Positions 36,234-46,350 of a stretch of 64,000 bases of DNA are shown here, one piece after another (position 1 is the stretch's first letter; each line of letters begins with the position of its first letter). The stretch lies in assembly GCA_012845835.1 (NCBI GenBank), contig JABAKD010000001.1, forward strand, positions 5,214,976 through 5,278,975. Direction: 5' to 3'. The notes beneath the pieces are model-generated. The model did no database searches, had not been told where the DNA came from, and was given only the letters and a program-made list of their open reading frames with translations. Source of the stretch: Undaria pinnatifida. Lineage: Eukaryota > Sar > Phaeophyceae > Laminariales > Alariaceae. Position numbers and translations under genes: made by a program.

Positions 36234-36992
36234 TTAGTTTACGTTGTAGACCCCCTGCAATCCATGGCCACTACTGTGAACGTCCCGAGGCCAAAGCCCT
36301 CTCCAACCGTCGGGGGCGTCATACGCTTCCCGTGCGTCCCATAGGGTGGCGTACGCCACTCTTCTCCCCCGCGTGTCGATGGTTACTGTCGCTGGCGCTT
36401 TTCGGCGCAGTTCCGCGAGCGCGTTGATGGCGTCCATTGGGGGGTGGAAGGCGTCCTTCATAAAATCGCGGGCGGCGCCTCTGTCGCGCAATACAGCACT
36501 CGGCAAGACTATGAATAGGCCCCCAAGAGTTTTACCCCTAGATACAGCGGTGTACCCCTGGCCCTGGGCGAAGAATCCTCTACTCGGAATCCACACGGCA
36601 ACCCGCTCGAACCCAACACCCTGTACCCTATGTATGGTCATACAAGCGGCGACCATGAGCGGCCACTGTTTCACTATGTACGCTCCGCTGACGGCAACTC
36701 CCCTGCAGAACGGAACCCATACGGCCTTGTCCTCGAAAGGCTGCAGCTTGACTCTGCTCCCTTTTCCCTTACCAGTCGTTAGCTCTACCTCAACCCACGC
36801 CGGCCTTTTGTGGGCGAGGGTGGTCTCGTGTGCCTCGGCTTCTAAGGAGGCGTCGGTATCCTGCCAACCTCTAACGACGCCACAGGTAGCGTTGACGACC
36901 CCCCGCTGTTGGTCGACATTTTTAGTGATGACTATCTGAGAGGCGTGAAGTTGGCACGCGAGGGGTAGGGATGGAAGCGTTAGGTTTAGCAT
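36234..36992 (-). CDS. PIF1-type helicase, C-terminal part
   Basis: A 252-residue frame matching the second half of SF1B PIF1 helicases. ASQIVITKNVDQQRGVVNAT fits the segment 'vml.kN.d...glvNGt'. PLMVAACMTIHRVQGVGFER is motif V/Va, with Thr-Ile-His-Arg-Val-Gln-Gly. FFAQGQGYTAVSRGKTLGGL is motif VI, with the Gln and the Ser-Arg pair. Motifs I-III (Walker A and B) are absent upstream, where the OTU gene lies, so this is a truncated helicase. PIF1-type helicases together with OTU domains are known from Helitron/helentron transposons as well as host genes; no Rep domain or Helitron end was found. Confidence 0.8.
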   Translation of the reverse strand: MLNLTLPSLPLACQLHASQIVITKNVDQQRGVVNATCGVVRGWQDTDASLEAEAHETTLAHKRPAWVEVELTTGKGKGSRVKLQPFEDKAVWVPFCRGVAVSGAYIVKQWPLMVAACMTIHRVQGVGFERVAVWIPSRGFFAQGQGYTAVSRGKTLGGLFIVLPSAVLRDRGAARDFMKDAFHPPMDAINALAELRRKAPATVTIDTRGRRVAYATLWDAREAYDAPDGWRGLWPRDVHSSGHGLQGVYNVN

Positions 36993-37126
36993 GGTAAACG
37001 CGAAACGTTAGTGAACTTGTTGCTTGACGGAGGCGCGGTGGGAGTAGATGGTTGCAGTAGACCCCTGTAAGGAACGTGGGAACGTGCGATGGAGGCCTAA
37101 GTTTGGGGAAATCAGAGGGACGAAGC

Positions 37127-37573
37127 CTAGTGTACGTAGTCGAAGTAAAGCTTAATATGATCAGTGCGGTGGGCACTCCTCAAGCACACCTGCTGGATGG
37201 AGCGGTGGACGACGAGGGTGTCCGCAGGGCCTCTAACCCAGACGACGATGGTAGCCTCCAAGGCCTCGGCAACAGCCGGAAGCACGCCCAGCGAGAGATA
37301 CCGTCTAGGTGGGAAGAAAATTTGGCGCAGATGAGTCTCTAAGTCGGAGAAGTGCTTGATATTGTCGATGGCGTCGAGCACTTCGAAACCCATCATACGC
37401 GCCCGGTTTCCCATGAGGAGACGAAGAGGGGGGTTTCCTTCCGGGGCTGAACATTGCCGTACCAAGTCGGTGAAAGAGAGGGCGCGCCCGGCGGTCACGT
37501 GAAGCACGATAAAGTTGGCGATTTCATTTTTGAGGCGGAGAATGTCGCCGAGAGGATGCTCGTATTTAGTCCC
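37127..37573 (-). CDS. OTU-like cysteine protease, exon 2
   Basis: The acceptor CTGTTACCTTTACAG lies just upstream on the minus strand, and phase 0 matches exon 1. It begins GTKYEHPLGDILRLKNEIAN. RRYLSLGVLPAVAEALEATI, then VVWVRG, fits the second half of an OTU domain (Y-S-L...A..L...I.V). The frame ends HIKLYFDYVH-stop; a His in this area is the usual catalytic partner, but here it is the last residue. 148 codons. Confidence 0.7.
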   Translation of the reverse strand, partial: GTKYEHPLGDILRLKNEIANFIVLHVTAGRALSFTDLVRQCSAPEGNPPLRLLMGNRARMMGFEVLDAIDNIKHFSDLETHLRQIFFPPRRYLSLGVLPAVAEALEATIVVWVRGPADTLVVHRSIQQVCLRSAHRTDHIKLYFDYVH

Positions 37574-37696
37574 CTGTAAAGGTAACAGCAGAATTCGGCG
37601 GGCAAGGCCGCATGGTGTGAGGACAATGTGCGCATGGGTTACGTTGTACGCAGGTGTAGGATGTAACGTGCTGAAAGACAAGAACCATTGTTACAG

Positions 37697-38020
37697 GACG
37701 CCCAGACGTAGCTGGAGACGCCTACACACATAGGACATGACGCATAAACAGGCGACGGAAGGGATTTGCACCCCAGGAACGCCGGTGGAAGGTGAGGTAG
37801 TATGGCGGGTTCGAACAGTTTCGAACACGCACGCGTATGCTACAAACGCAAGCACAGGACGCACACACGTAGCTGGAGACGCCTACATACATAGGAGATG
37901 ATGGATACACAGGTGACGGAACGCATTTGCACCGCAGGAACGCTGGTGGAAGGTGAGGTAGTAGACTATAGCAGGTTCGAAGACGTACGGGTATGCTACA
38001 AACGCAAACACACGGGAGTA
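37697..38020. repeat. Two-copy tandem repeat (161 bp) inside the OTU intron
   Basis: Units start at 37697 and 37858 with ACGTAGCTGGAGACGCCTAC and run through GGTGGAAGGTGAGGTAGTA and ATGCTACAAACGCAA. Identity is about 80%. They make up most of the 570-bp intron between the two OTU exons. Confidence 0.85.
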
Positions 38021-38143
38021 CTGCTGCGCTACACATGTACGTACTCTACACACGCGGCGAGAGCGGTGTGCACGCCGCTGTACATACAAACACAGCTGTG
38101 ACCATGCTAAGTGCGTAGCGTATAAGCAATGCCGTGTACATAC

Positions 38144-38548
38144 CTGTCCCAAGAAGGTGCAGTTCCCGTTGAGCAGAGAGTGCCAGCCGCAGTTGCCATC
38201 CCCCCTGCACGGAACAGTGCGAGTGTTCCGGCGCTGTAGAACGAGGCCATTCGGGCAGTGCAATTGCTGAATGGATTGTTGTTGCCCTCGCAAGGCGGAA
38301 GGATGTAGGACGAACTCCAAGCGATGAGGCAGAGAGAGCCCAGCAAATGTGTATTGGAACAGTTGGTCTCCCCAGTCGTCAAGATACCGCTCTGCTGTAA
38401 GGACGTTCCGCTGCATGTTGTGCAGAGATTCAAACGCAGCACCAGGTGGTGGTACGCCGTGACGTTTGAAGAGGGCGAAGAACACGCAGCCGCAGAGGAG
38501 GAGGAGCGTAGAACGAGCGAAGGGGCTCATAGCAGACACCCACAGCAC
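38144..38548 (-). CDS. Membrane-anchored OTU-like cysteine protease, exon 1
   Basis: 135 codons ending at GGACAG|GTATGT, a clear donor, in phase 0. Residues about 11-27 (ARSTLLLLCGCVFFALF) form one hydrophobic helix followed by KRHG, so the protein is probably a type II membrane protein or has a signal anchor. CRGDGNCGWHSLL near residue 117 is the OTU catalytic-Cys motif (DGNC-W/F-..S/A-L). OTU enzymes usually cleave ubiquitin chains. With exon 2 the product is about 283 residues, a normal size for one OTU domain plus anchor. Two ATGs (residues 1 and 7) could start it. Confidence 0.75.
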
Positions 38549-38572
38549 GCTCCGGAGACCACCAGCGCTGGG

Positions 38573-39740
38573 TTGGCAGGCCAGCCGAAGGGTGCTTGTA
38601 TGCTACTACTAGCAGTGTAGAGTGTGTTGGTGTTCGTGTGTGTGTCCCAAAATGCACCCACGAGGTGGTTGTTTGCGTGCGAGGGTGTAGTTCGTCACGC
38701 CGTTTGATTTGAGTCGCAGCCGTTTGAATTTTATGGTTTTGTAAGGACGAGGAGGGTTTTTTGGGAAGGGATTTTTTTGTCCGCAGCCCAGGGCACAACG
38801 AAGTGAAATATTTGCGTGTTGTGTTGTTTTTTTTTTTGTTGTCCCGCATCGTGATGTACAGTGTAGAGTGTGTTGGTGTTCGTGTGTGTGTCCCAAAATG
38901 CACCCACGAGGTGGTTGTTTGCGTGCGAGGGTGTAGTTCGTCACGCCGTTTGATTTGAATCGCAGCCGTTTGAATTTTATGGTTTTGTAAGGACGAGAAG
39001 GTTTTTTTGGGAAGGGATTTTTTTGTCCGCAGCCCAGGGCACAACGAAGTGAAATGTTTGTGTGTTGTGTTGTTTTTTTTTGTTGTTGTCCCGCATGGTG
39101 ATGTAGCAGGATCGAACAGCAGAGGCGCAAACGTTCAAGCGCATGCACCACCAGCGCTGGGTTGGCAGGCCAGCCGAAGGGTGGTTGTATGCTACTACTA
39201 GCAGTGTAGAGTGTGTTGGTGTTCGTGTGTGTGTCCCAAAATGCACCCACGAGGTGGTTGTTTGCGTGCGAGGGTGTAGTTCGTCACGCCGTTTTATTTG
39301 AATCGCAGCCGTTTGAATTTTATGGTTTTGCAAGGACGAGGAGGTTTTTTTGGGAAGGGATTTTTTTGTCCGCAGCCCAGGGCACAACGAAGTGAAAGGT
39401 TTGTGTGTTGTGTTGTTTTTTTTTTTGTTGTCCCGCATCGTGATGTAGCAGGATCGAACAGCAGAGGCGCAAACGTTCAAGCGCATGCACCACCAGCGCT
39501 GGGTTGGCAGGCCAGCCGAAGGGTGGTTGTATGCTACTACTAGCAGTGTAGAGTGTGTTGGTGTTCGTGTGTGTGTCCCAAAATGCACCACCAGCGCTGG
39601 GTTGGCAGGCCAGCCGAAGGGTGGTTGTATGCTACTACTAGCAGTGTAGAGTGTGTTGGTGTTCGTGTGTGTGTCCCAAAATGCACCACCAGCACTGGGT
39701 TGGCAGGGCAGCCGAACGGTGCTTGGATGCTAGTAGCAGT
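38573..39740. repeat. Higher-order tandem repeat, full unit 342 bp, five units
   Basis: Units begin AGCAGTGTAGAGTGTGTTGG at 38611, 38858, 39200, 39542 and 39640 (spacings 247, 342, 342, 98). The full unit carries CCAAAATGCACCCACGAGG, a T-run, CCGCAGCCCAGGGCACAACG and GCGCTGGGTTGGCAGGC. The short units are internal deletions. As 342 is a multiple of three, open frames of about 200 codons cross several units on the minus strand; they are not treated as genes. Confidence 0.93.
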
Positions 39741-39985
39741 GTCGGGGGGGGGCGACGCGCCCCCCCCCGAACCCCCCCCCCCGGGCCCGACACAGTGTGC
39801 GTTGGAAGGACCCTCACCAGTGTGCGTTCGAAAAAGTACATGGAAAAACTATAGTATGTATTTTTAATAACTCGAGTAGCATTTGTTGTTCAACATTTAT
39901 TTTCAGTCTTCCTCACAATATAGTTGGGAGTTCGAAAAAAAAAATTAGCAGGCAGCGACGAAGAAAAAGCGGGGGGGGGGCAAGC
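39741..39985. other. Poly-G/poly-C patch and flank, no gene
   Basis: G9-10 and C9-12 runs at 39744-39783, with CCCGACACAGTGTGCG on one side. No coding sequence. Runs like these are often assembly trouble spots. Confidence 0.5.
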
Positions 39986-39989
39986 GAGC

Positions 39990-40465
39990 CGTCCCCGGGA
40001 GGGCAATTTCCACGCTCCCCCCTCGCCGAGGTGGGGCACCGACGGCCGTTCTTTCGCCGGCATGTCGTAGTGCTGCTGTGCGGATGGGACGTGGCTGCAC
40101 CGCGAGGCCGCCTGAGGCCGAGTGGAGCTCGGGAGTCGCCGCTTTTTGGGGGGGGGTGTTTTAAGCAAGATATTTTTCAAAGATCCAAAACGTCACGACC
40201 ATCCTTAGCGTATTAATTAATAAGGATAAAAGGATACCGGCCCCCCTCGCCGAGGTGGGGCACCGACGGCCGTTCTTTCGCCGGCATGTCGTAGTGCTGC
40301 TGTGCGGATGGGACGTGGCTGCACCGCGAGGCCGCCTGAGGCCGAGTGGAGCTCGGGAGTCGCCGCTTTTTTTGGGGGGGTGTTTTAATCACGATATTTT
40401 TCAAAGATCCAAAACGTCACGACCACCTTCACGACCATCCTTAGCGTATTAATTAATAAGGATAC
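39990..40465. repeat. Duplicated block with modules G copies 2 and 3
   Basis: The stretch from CCCCCCTCGCCGAGGTGGGG to TTAGCGTATTAATTAATAAGG occurs twice, at 40015-40225 and 40240-40463, nearly identical. It has the landmarks CGGCCGTTCTTTCGCCGGCA and CACCGCGAGGCCGCCTGAGG. The second half is the same module as 35389-35515. Confidence 0.9.
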
Positions 40466-40784
40466 CGGCTCCTTTTGCTGCTGATACTTGGCTGACATAC
40501 ACGTATATATACGAGTACGAGTACCAAAGCAAGCAGTAGCAGAGTATCATAAACCATGATCTCTGTTTAGCATTCATACACGTGCGTGGTATTCAGTGGT
40601 ATGATACTGCTGTTCGGTGTGTGTTGTTTCTGTTCGTATCATATCGTATGCTTAATGCTTTGTAGCTTGCGATCCACGAACGGATTGCTGCATGTTTCCT
40701 CAGGAGCATGTCAAGACATTTTCTTGCGAGGCACATCAGCACCGCAGCAGTACGTTCACAGCAGTAGGTACTGTTGATTCTTAG

Positions 40785-41992
40785 ATGAAGCTCTCGAGGC
40801 TATCACCTATTGATCATAACCTATTGAACTTAGGTGGCATGTGGCGTGTATCAGCTCTTAGCTGGTCTACGCTCGTAGGCTCGATTTCGGATGACCCGAT
40901 GAAGACACAGCCTGAATAATATATGATTTGAGGCAAACGAAGGCCACGGTTAGGTGAGCCTGTAAGAGCAGAGAGCTCGAGCAGAGAAGATGTTGTTCGG
41001 CGACCCCACGCCGATATGTTGATTGATGATTAATTTGCTCAGCAGATGAGAGCTGATGGTGAGCAAATAAAAGTGATCGAGGTGGGCCTGATCATCACCT
41101 GATCGAGACGGCACAACGCCTTTTGGGCTGCGACTGCAGCTGAGTTAAATCGGCACACGACGCGTATGAAAATATGTGGAAGTGTGGTGAGCTAAAGCTT
41201 TATTTTTCCCCATCCGCCGGAGGATGACAAAAAAAAAAAAAAAAACTTAATCTACGGACAGATGTACGCTACGGGTAGATGTCTGATCTACCTACAGCAA
41301 CGTTTCCTGAGGCTTGCTCGTGGTCTAACGTGCCTATGGCAATGTTCTCTGAGGTTTGCTTCTGGGAGCTTAGCTACGTCAACGTCCCGACCGTCAACCT
41401 AAAATCATGTTCCATGAATGTTGCTCAGGGTACTTTATTTCGCCGCTTTTTTTTTTTTTCGTACTGACATTACTCGTACGTACTACATGTATGTGCCAGC
41501 TTGTGGATATGACTAACCAGCAAGCAGCTGTGCATCATGTATCCAAGATATTGCTGCTGAGACTTGTGCTTGCTACGTGCTGCATCGATAAACGACAACA
41601 CTCGGACTTATAGTAACTGTCTGTTGTACGAACAACTCGCAATGTATACCAGATGACTAATAAGTGCTATCAAGTAACGACATGATGGTTACTGACAAGT
41701 AGCATCTCTAATACCTCCTCCCGTCAAGTTAACACTATCTCTCTGCGTTACATGCTAAAAAACTCCATAACAGGAATGCATGCAGCAACAATGGTAAATG
41801 TTGGGAAAAATGTTTTGCGTAGATCAAACTCATCTTGCTAAAATACCCAAGGGGTGAACACAAAATAAGCGGACACGAAAAATTCTGCTCTGACACTATA
41901 CGTGCTTCTGCATATTTATGCAAGTTAACTTACTACCTCACAACTCTAGAATCATCAGACGTGGACTATATTTCAATCGGTTAATCAACCAA
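40785..41992. repeat. Long dispersed repeat L, copy 1
   Basis: Two long segments match the region near the right end of the window in the same order and direction: 40812-41085 with 62440-62705 (CATAACCTATTGAACTTAGG, GGTGGCATGTGGCGTGTAT) and 41483-41990 with 63262-63775 (CCAAGGGGTGAACACAAAAT, CTGCTCTGACACTATACGTG). The middle is less alike. No coding. It could be LTR-like, but no ends were defined. Confidence 0.85.
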
Positions 41993-42634
41993 GGAATAGA
42001 AGATGTTTGCAGTAGTCTAAAACAGTGAACGTGTTCACCATTCCGCAACAGTCATAGGAGTGAACAGCCTACCAATGTTCCTGCCGCCCTCAAACAAAGG
42101 AACAAAGGGGCACTGCCAGCGATTTACAGCTGGATAAGACCACATATTGTAGAGAGACATCACCTCTCGTGTATCTTAACCTTCCGTGTGTACTTGTCCA
42201 GGTGGCGGGATTTTCCGTCCGTACATATCCTGAAGTACTGGAGATGGCGTAGTCAAATGTAAGATTCAACTGTCCAGTCGATATTACCTATTCGACTTGT
42301 ATCCTTACTTGGCACTAACTGCGATATTTCGCAATCTCAGAAAACCGTGCACAACACCGGTCGTTGTCCCTGCTCGCCCCGTACAAAGAGAACATGCGAC
42401 ACTCTACGTACAGCTTTGGTGAAGAGATTACGCATTTCACACTTCCAGTGGCTTGACCTTGTTGGTGTAGACGTTGTCGGTGTAGACGTTGTTGGTGTAG
42501 ACGTCGTTAGATGTGCTTGATCCGTTGTCCGTCGCTTGGACTTAAAGGCTTAACTTCATCTTGAAGTTGGAGAGGTAGGTAGATTTATTTATCTCAAAAC
42601 CTATTGCCGTCATCGGCTCCGCCTTGACTGTTAA
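41993..42634. other. No gene; short 18-bp tandem repeat
   Basis: The only structure seen is three copies of GTTGKYGGTGTAGACGTT at about 42459-42512. It lies just beyond the 3' end of the copia-type frames. Confidence 0.5.
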
Positions 42635-43468
42635 TTATGCAGCCAGTCTCTGCGTCTTGGCCTCGATGTTTATGGGCTCGTCGTTCAGGATGGAGAGGAA
42701 GCTTGAGGTTGGCTTGCGGGTGTGCACGAATGCCGGAGATGTCGCCAGTGGCTCTTGATCGTCCTGTGTTGATTCCGCAGATCCTGTCTCGGGGTTTGCC
42801 CGTGGCCGTCCTTTTGCTGTTTTGAGCGTGTGAACCTCCTCCCGACGGTCTGTTTCGTTGTTGAGCTTGGCTCCAAGGCTTGGCTTAAAAATAGCTGATG
42901 TGATTCCGGGTGTAGCGGACATTGTCGAGCTGTCGACCTTTGGCTCAGCTGATGGTCCGGTAATCCCAGATGGCGATGATCCAGCGGCTCCAATGGTCCC
43001 ATGTGATGCTGTTGATCCAGCTGATGCTCCGGTGATCCAATATGAAGCTAATCCAGTGATCCCGGATGCAGTTGCTCCGATGTGCAATGGTGATCCAGAT
43101 GACGTTGCTCCGAAGATCCCATGCGAAGATGCTTTGGAGATCCCAGCTCCGGTAATTCCGGTTCCAGTGATTCCAGGCGATGCTGATCCGTCAAGTGGAT
43201 GGCATCTTAGTGTGTCGTTGGGGATTTTAATCACCCGGTTTTCCTCCTCCGAGATCCGAAACGGGTCTCTCTCGGTGCAGGTGAAGTTCAAACACGTGGT
43301 CGGTGGGGTTGTTCCCGATGCTCCTGTTGCGTGCGTGTTGTCGAAGGTGTCCTCGACTCTTGGATTGGGTCTTGTACTGGTGGTCTCGCGATGTGGTACA
43401 TCCGGTGCGGCCCCAGTTGGAGTAGAATGTGCGTCCCCGGGCGTAATAGCAGGTGTGATTCCTGTCAA
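42635..43468 (-). CDS. Gly/Ile/Thr-repeat frame following the copia protease
   Basis: A 277-residue frame without a known domain. Its middle repeats GITG/GISG-like units (SPGITGTGITGAGISKASSH). The end, FLSILNDEPINIEAKTQRLA, looks like ordinary protein. It follows the protease frame after a gap and may be its continuation in another frame; the opposite strand is also open for 260 codons, as expected for such repetitive sequence. Confidence 0.35.
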   Translation of the reverse strand: MTGITPAITPGDAHSTPTGAAPDVPHRETTSTRPNPRVEDTFDNTHATGASGTTPPTTCLNFTCTERDPFRISEEENRVIKIPNDTLRCHPLDGSASPGITGTGITGAGISKASSHGIFGATSSGSPLHIGATASGITGLASYWITGASAGSTASHGTIGAAGSSPSGITGPSAEPKVDSSTMSATPGITSAIFKPSLGAKLNNETDRREEVHTLKTAKGRPRANPETGSAESTQDDQEPLATSPAFVHTRKPTSSFLSILNDEPINIEAKTQRLAA

Positions 43469-43530
43469 GGAATTCCAACTTCTTGCGGTAGTGCTCCAGC
43501 CTTTGATGACGATTCTCCAATCTCTGGTGA

Positions 43531-44838
43531 TTATGACTCTTCTTCTGATGAGGATGCTCCAGCTCTTGTCGATGACGCTCCGGCTGTTGTCGATGACTTT
43601 TCCTCTTCCAGAAGGTTGTTCTTGTAGTAGTGTAGCATGACCTGGACTAGAGCACAGAAGCGCTCCGTCTCAGTGACAATGGCTTTCTCGGGCGTGATGT
43701 CCGGGATTTGCGCATGTTGGCGCTCAGTCTCCGTGACAGTAGCCTCCTCAGGCGTGTTGTTTTCGCCTGACGGTGTGCACTCCTTTTGGGTCGCATCATT
43801 CCGTCCATACCACGCGGATACCTTCTTCAATTGGGGCGTTACCGTCGTGGTGTGCTCCATGGCTATGCTGGAGTTGGTGCAGAATTCTTGGATCTCTTCA
43901 AAGGTGCAAACGCCTCGATTGGCGTCGTTGCTTGCCTGTGCTGCAGGAACTACAGCAGGTGTTGATGACGTATCAGCCGTGTCGCCCAGGATGCGAAGAA
44001 ATACGTCGTAAGAGCATATGCCCTTGTCCTCTGGGTGTTGGGTGAGCGGAAGCAAAGTGCTGCTGTCGAACTGCAAGTGAGGGTGTCCCGTCTCGAGGTT
44101 AGTGCTTACCCCTGATTGCATTGCTTTGATGGAGGAGAAGACGTTGCGTCCCAGTCCAGGTACGAGCATGGGCGAGATGCGAACAAGAACACGCTTGCCA
44201 GCCTGGTCGATTATGTATCCCCAGATGGTGCCTGTTGCTGTTGCGAATACGTTCTTCCCGTTGGTCATGATGGTCCTCGGATCCTTTAGCTTTTTGTAAT
44301 CCTTCATGTTTTTCCGCAGTCTTGGAATCAGCTCCTCGTCTATCAGGTGGTCCGACGCGCCGCTGTCCACAAGCATCGTGAACCTGTCGCTGTTGAGGTG
44401 AAAACCCCTGTTGCCGCTACCATTGGGGTGAAAACCCCTGGGGTGAAAACTCCTGTTGCCGCTACCAGCTAGCAGCCCTGTAAACGCGAATCCCTCTTCG
44501 AAATCATCGTCGAAGTTGAGGGATGGCTTTTCGTCGTCGTTGGGGCGCGTGCTCGCGCCCTGTACAGCAGAGGCAGTGTGAGCGCGTCCACTCTGCGGGT
44601 GGCGTGACGCTCCTTGCTTGTAGCATTCCGTGTCGTCGTGCGAGGCAGTTTTGTGTACAGAACACCACTTGTGCTCAGCTCCAACGTTGGATGATGCCTT
44701 GCCGTTTGAATATTCCTTGTTCTTCTGCTTGTTGTGGGCGCCAGTAGACTTGCTGTCGTTGTCGTCCTTCCTTTTCCAGCAGTTGCGGGCGTAGTGCCCT
44801 TGCTTTCCGCATTGACTGCAAGTCGATGCCGCAGTCAT
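43531..44838 (-). CDS. Copia-type zinc knuckle and aspartic protease frame
   Basis: An open frame of 435 residues, long for a decayed element. Residues 7-20 are a perfect CCHC knuckle (CSQCGKQGHYARNC). C59-H62-H67-C72 (WCSVHKTASHDDTEC) is the second Cys/His motif common in copia Gag. Near 155-167 TMLVDSGASDHLID is the protease active site with intact Asp-Ser-Gly, and VPGLGRNVFSSIKA is the conserved segment that follows. Residues 127-150 contain a short internal duplication (GNRSFHPRGFHPNG). After about residue 260 the sequence becomes low-complexity where the gag-pre-integrase and integrase should be. Confidence 0.85.
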   Translation of the reverse strand: MTAASTCSQCGKQGHYARNCWKRKDDNDSKSTGAHNKQKNKEYSNGKASSNVGAEHKWCSVHKTASHDDTECYKQGASRHPQSGRAHTASAVQGASTRPNDDEKPSLNFDDDFEEGFAFTGLLAGSGNRSFHPRGFHPNGSGNRGFHLNSDRFTMLVDSGASDHLIDEELIPRLRKNMKDYKKLKDPRTIMTNGKNVFATATGTIWGYIIDQAGKRVLVRISPMLVPGLGRNVFSSIKAMQSGVSTNLETGHPHLQFDSSTLLPLTQHPEDKGICSYDVFLRILGDTADTSSTPAVVPAAQASNDANRGVCTFEEIQEFCTNSSIAMEHTTTVTPQLKKVSAWYGRNDATQKECTPSGENNTPEEATVTETERQHAQIPDITPEKAIVTETERFCALVQVMLHYYKNNLLEEEKSSTTAGASSTRAGASSSEEES

Positions 44839-44840
44839 GG

Positions 44841-45556
44841 CTACGCCACGACCAGCGACACCTGACCAGCGATTCTGGTGTCGCTGTTGCGCGAAAGATC
44901 ATCCAAGTAAAGATGGCGCATCGTGCTTTGTATCTGATCGATGTCGAAAGTCGGGTCTCGATACATCATCTTGATGTCCTTGTACTCCGCCGTGAATCCT
45001 TGTACACAGATGTCCTTGAATCTGCGGTCGGAAATCATCTCGCCCATCTTTTCGAGCTCAGAGCGCGGGAGCGTCTTCCATAAAGTAGGAGTCCGGATCT
45101 TCTCCTTGCTCCATGTTGGTGTTGACGAGCTTGTCCATTTTCGCCCGGATCACTTCGTCAGTGACCTTGTTGTACTTCGAGACAAGTTCTTGCACCAGGT
45201 AGGGCCTTTTGTCCGTCACCGGTCGTCCCAGTCTCATCCTCGTGCTTGAGTACAAGTAGAGATGCTGGTTTTTCCGTTAGTAGAAAAATCATGGCGTACA
45301 GATCTTGGTTTGCCCTTTCATAAGCTGCGATTTCTTGTGCGAGTGCCGGTGAAGATCCCGTACCGGCCGTCGCTTCGGTCGGTCGAGGATGCCCTTTAAT
45401 GAGGTTGGCGATATCGCGTCTGGATACTCCAATTACAACCGCCAATCGTTATAAATATGCCAATCTCGAAAATCACCTGGGCTGCGCCCATCGAACGTCT
45501 TTAGTCCTTTAATGGCGTTGGCGAATGAAGTGCTGCTGCTGTTGGATTCCCCCATG
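44841..45556 (-). pseudogene. Copia-type Gag, frameshifted
   Basis: The frame starts MGESNSSSTSFANAIKGLKT, then FDGRSPGDFRDW, matching the 'F.G...YDAW' start of copia Gag. It is broken by stops near 45.44-45.26 kb, then resumes: 45255-45058 (LVSKYNKVTDEVIRAKMDKL) and 45047-44841 (GFTAEYKDIKMMYRDP; TMRHLYLDDLSR), which is the UBN2-type Gag body. The last piece leads directly into the zinc-knuckle frame. Confidence 0.72.
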
Positions 45557-45860
45557 GTGATGATGAGTAGGTGCCAGAGAGCAGCTCACTTAGATGTCTT
45601 GTATGATATCAGTACTTGTACAGCAGTGTAGTAGTACCAGTAATCCCGCCGCACGTATGATACGAGCTGCTGTATAAAACAGCCGTTTCAAGTGGAGTAG
45701 TGGTGTTTGTGTTGAAGTCGAAGGCGTTATTATGGAGATTTCAAAAAAAAAAAACGCGGTTGATCAAGGGTGCGTAAAAAAAAAAGTCCGTGACCCACAC
45801 CCCCTTTTTTTCATTTTGGACCGGCCGAGGGGGGGAGGGGGGGGGGGGGGGGGGGGGCTC
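45557..45860. other. No gene; A-runs and a G-run
   Basis: Upstream of the copia Gag start. It has A8-10 runs and a run of about 17 G with one break at 45828-45857. If the element keeps a 5' LTR or primer-binding site it should be here, but none is clear. Confidence 0.4.
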
Positions 45861-45864
45861 TCAG

Positions 45865-46350
45865 TACACTAATTCCTATATAAAATCCAAGCAGCACTAC
45901 TTCCTATATAAACGTATTGACTTGATTTTAGAGTGGGGAGAGAAGGTGCACGAAGTAAGTCCTAAAAAAGGAGTAGTATTTGATATGATCGTGGTTGGAC
46001 TATGGAGGGAGTACATACATACACCGTCAATCCTTTATAAACAACGGCACAACACTCATTCCTATATAAAATCCAAGCAACAGTAAGTCCTATATAAACC
46101 TAGTGACTTGATTTTAGAGTCGGGGGAGAAGGTGCCCTAAGTCCTTAAGGAGTATGTATGTATGTATTTGATGTGATCGTGGTGGGACTATGTATGGAGG
46201 GAGTACTATACATACATACATACATACATCCGACATACACCGTCAAATCCTATCTAAACAACGGCACAACACTAATTCCTACATAAAATCCAAGCAACAC
46301 TAATTCCAATTTGAACCCAGTGACTTGATTTTAGAGTGGGAAGAAGATGA
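45865..46350. repeat. Tandem repeat, ~190-215 bp unit, about 2.5 copies
   Basis: Landmarks recur in order: TTCCTATATAAAATCCAAGC, TGACTTGATTTTAGAGT, GATCGTGGTKGGACTATG, CATACACCGTCAA and AACGGCACAACACT. There are ATGT/ACAT tetranucleotide runs in the second copy. Confidence 0.9.

Larger units (their letters stand above)
42635..45556 (-). mobile_element. Decayed copia-type retroelement (Gag and protease region)
   Basis: Minus-strand pieces run from MGESNSSSTSFANAIKGLKT (ending 45556) through a broken Gag, a CCHC zinc knuckle, a copia-type aspartic protease, and Ser/Thr/Gly-rich frames to 42635. Integrase, reverse transcriptase and RNase H were not recognised. There are stops and frameshifts in Gag. 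No LTRs could be assigned with confidence. It probably represents a 5'-half fragment. Confidence 0.8.

Noticed and set aside
36346-36939. Plus-strand 197-codon frame
   Set aside because: Antisense shadow of the PIF1 helicase frame, whose motifs are unmistakable.
38430-39591. Minus-strand frames of 204-213 codons
   Set aside because: They are produced by a 342-bp repeat whose period is a multiple of three; the peptides are low-complexity.
38573-40465. CRISPR-like regularly spaced repeats
   Set aside because: Units are contiguous tandem repeats without unique spacers, in a eukaryotic setting.
42858-43640. Plus-strand 260-codon frame
   Set aside because: Shadow of the minus-strand copia-linked frames; Val/Pro/Asp-rich repeats follow from the GITG repeat on the other strand.
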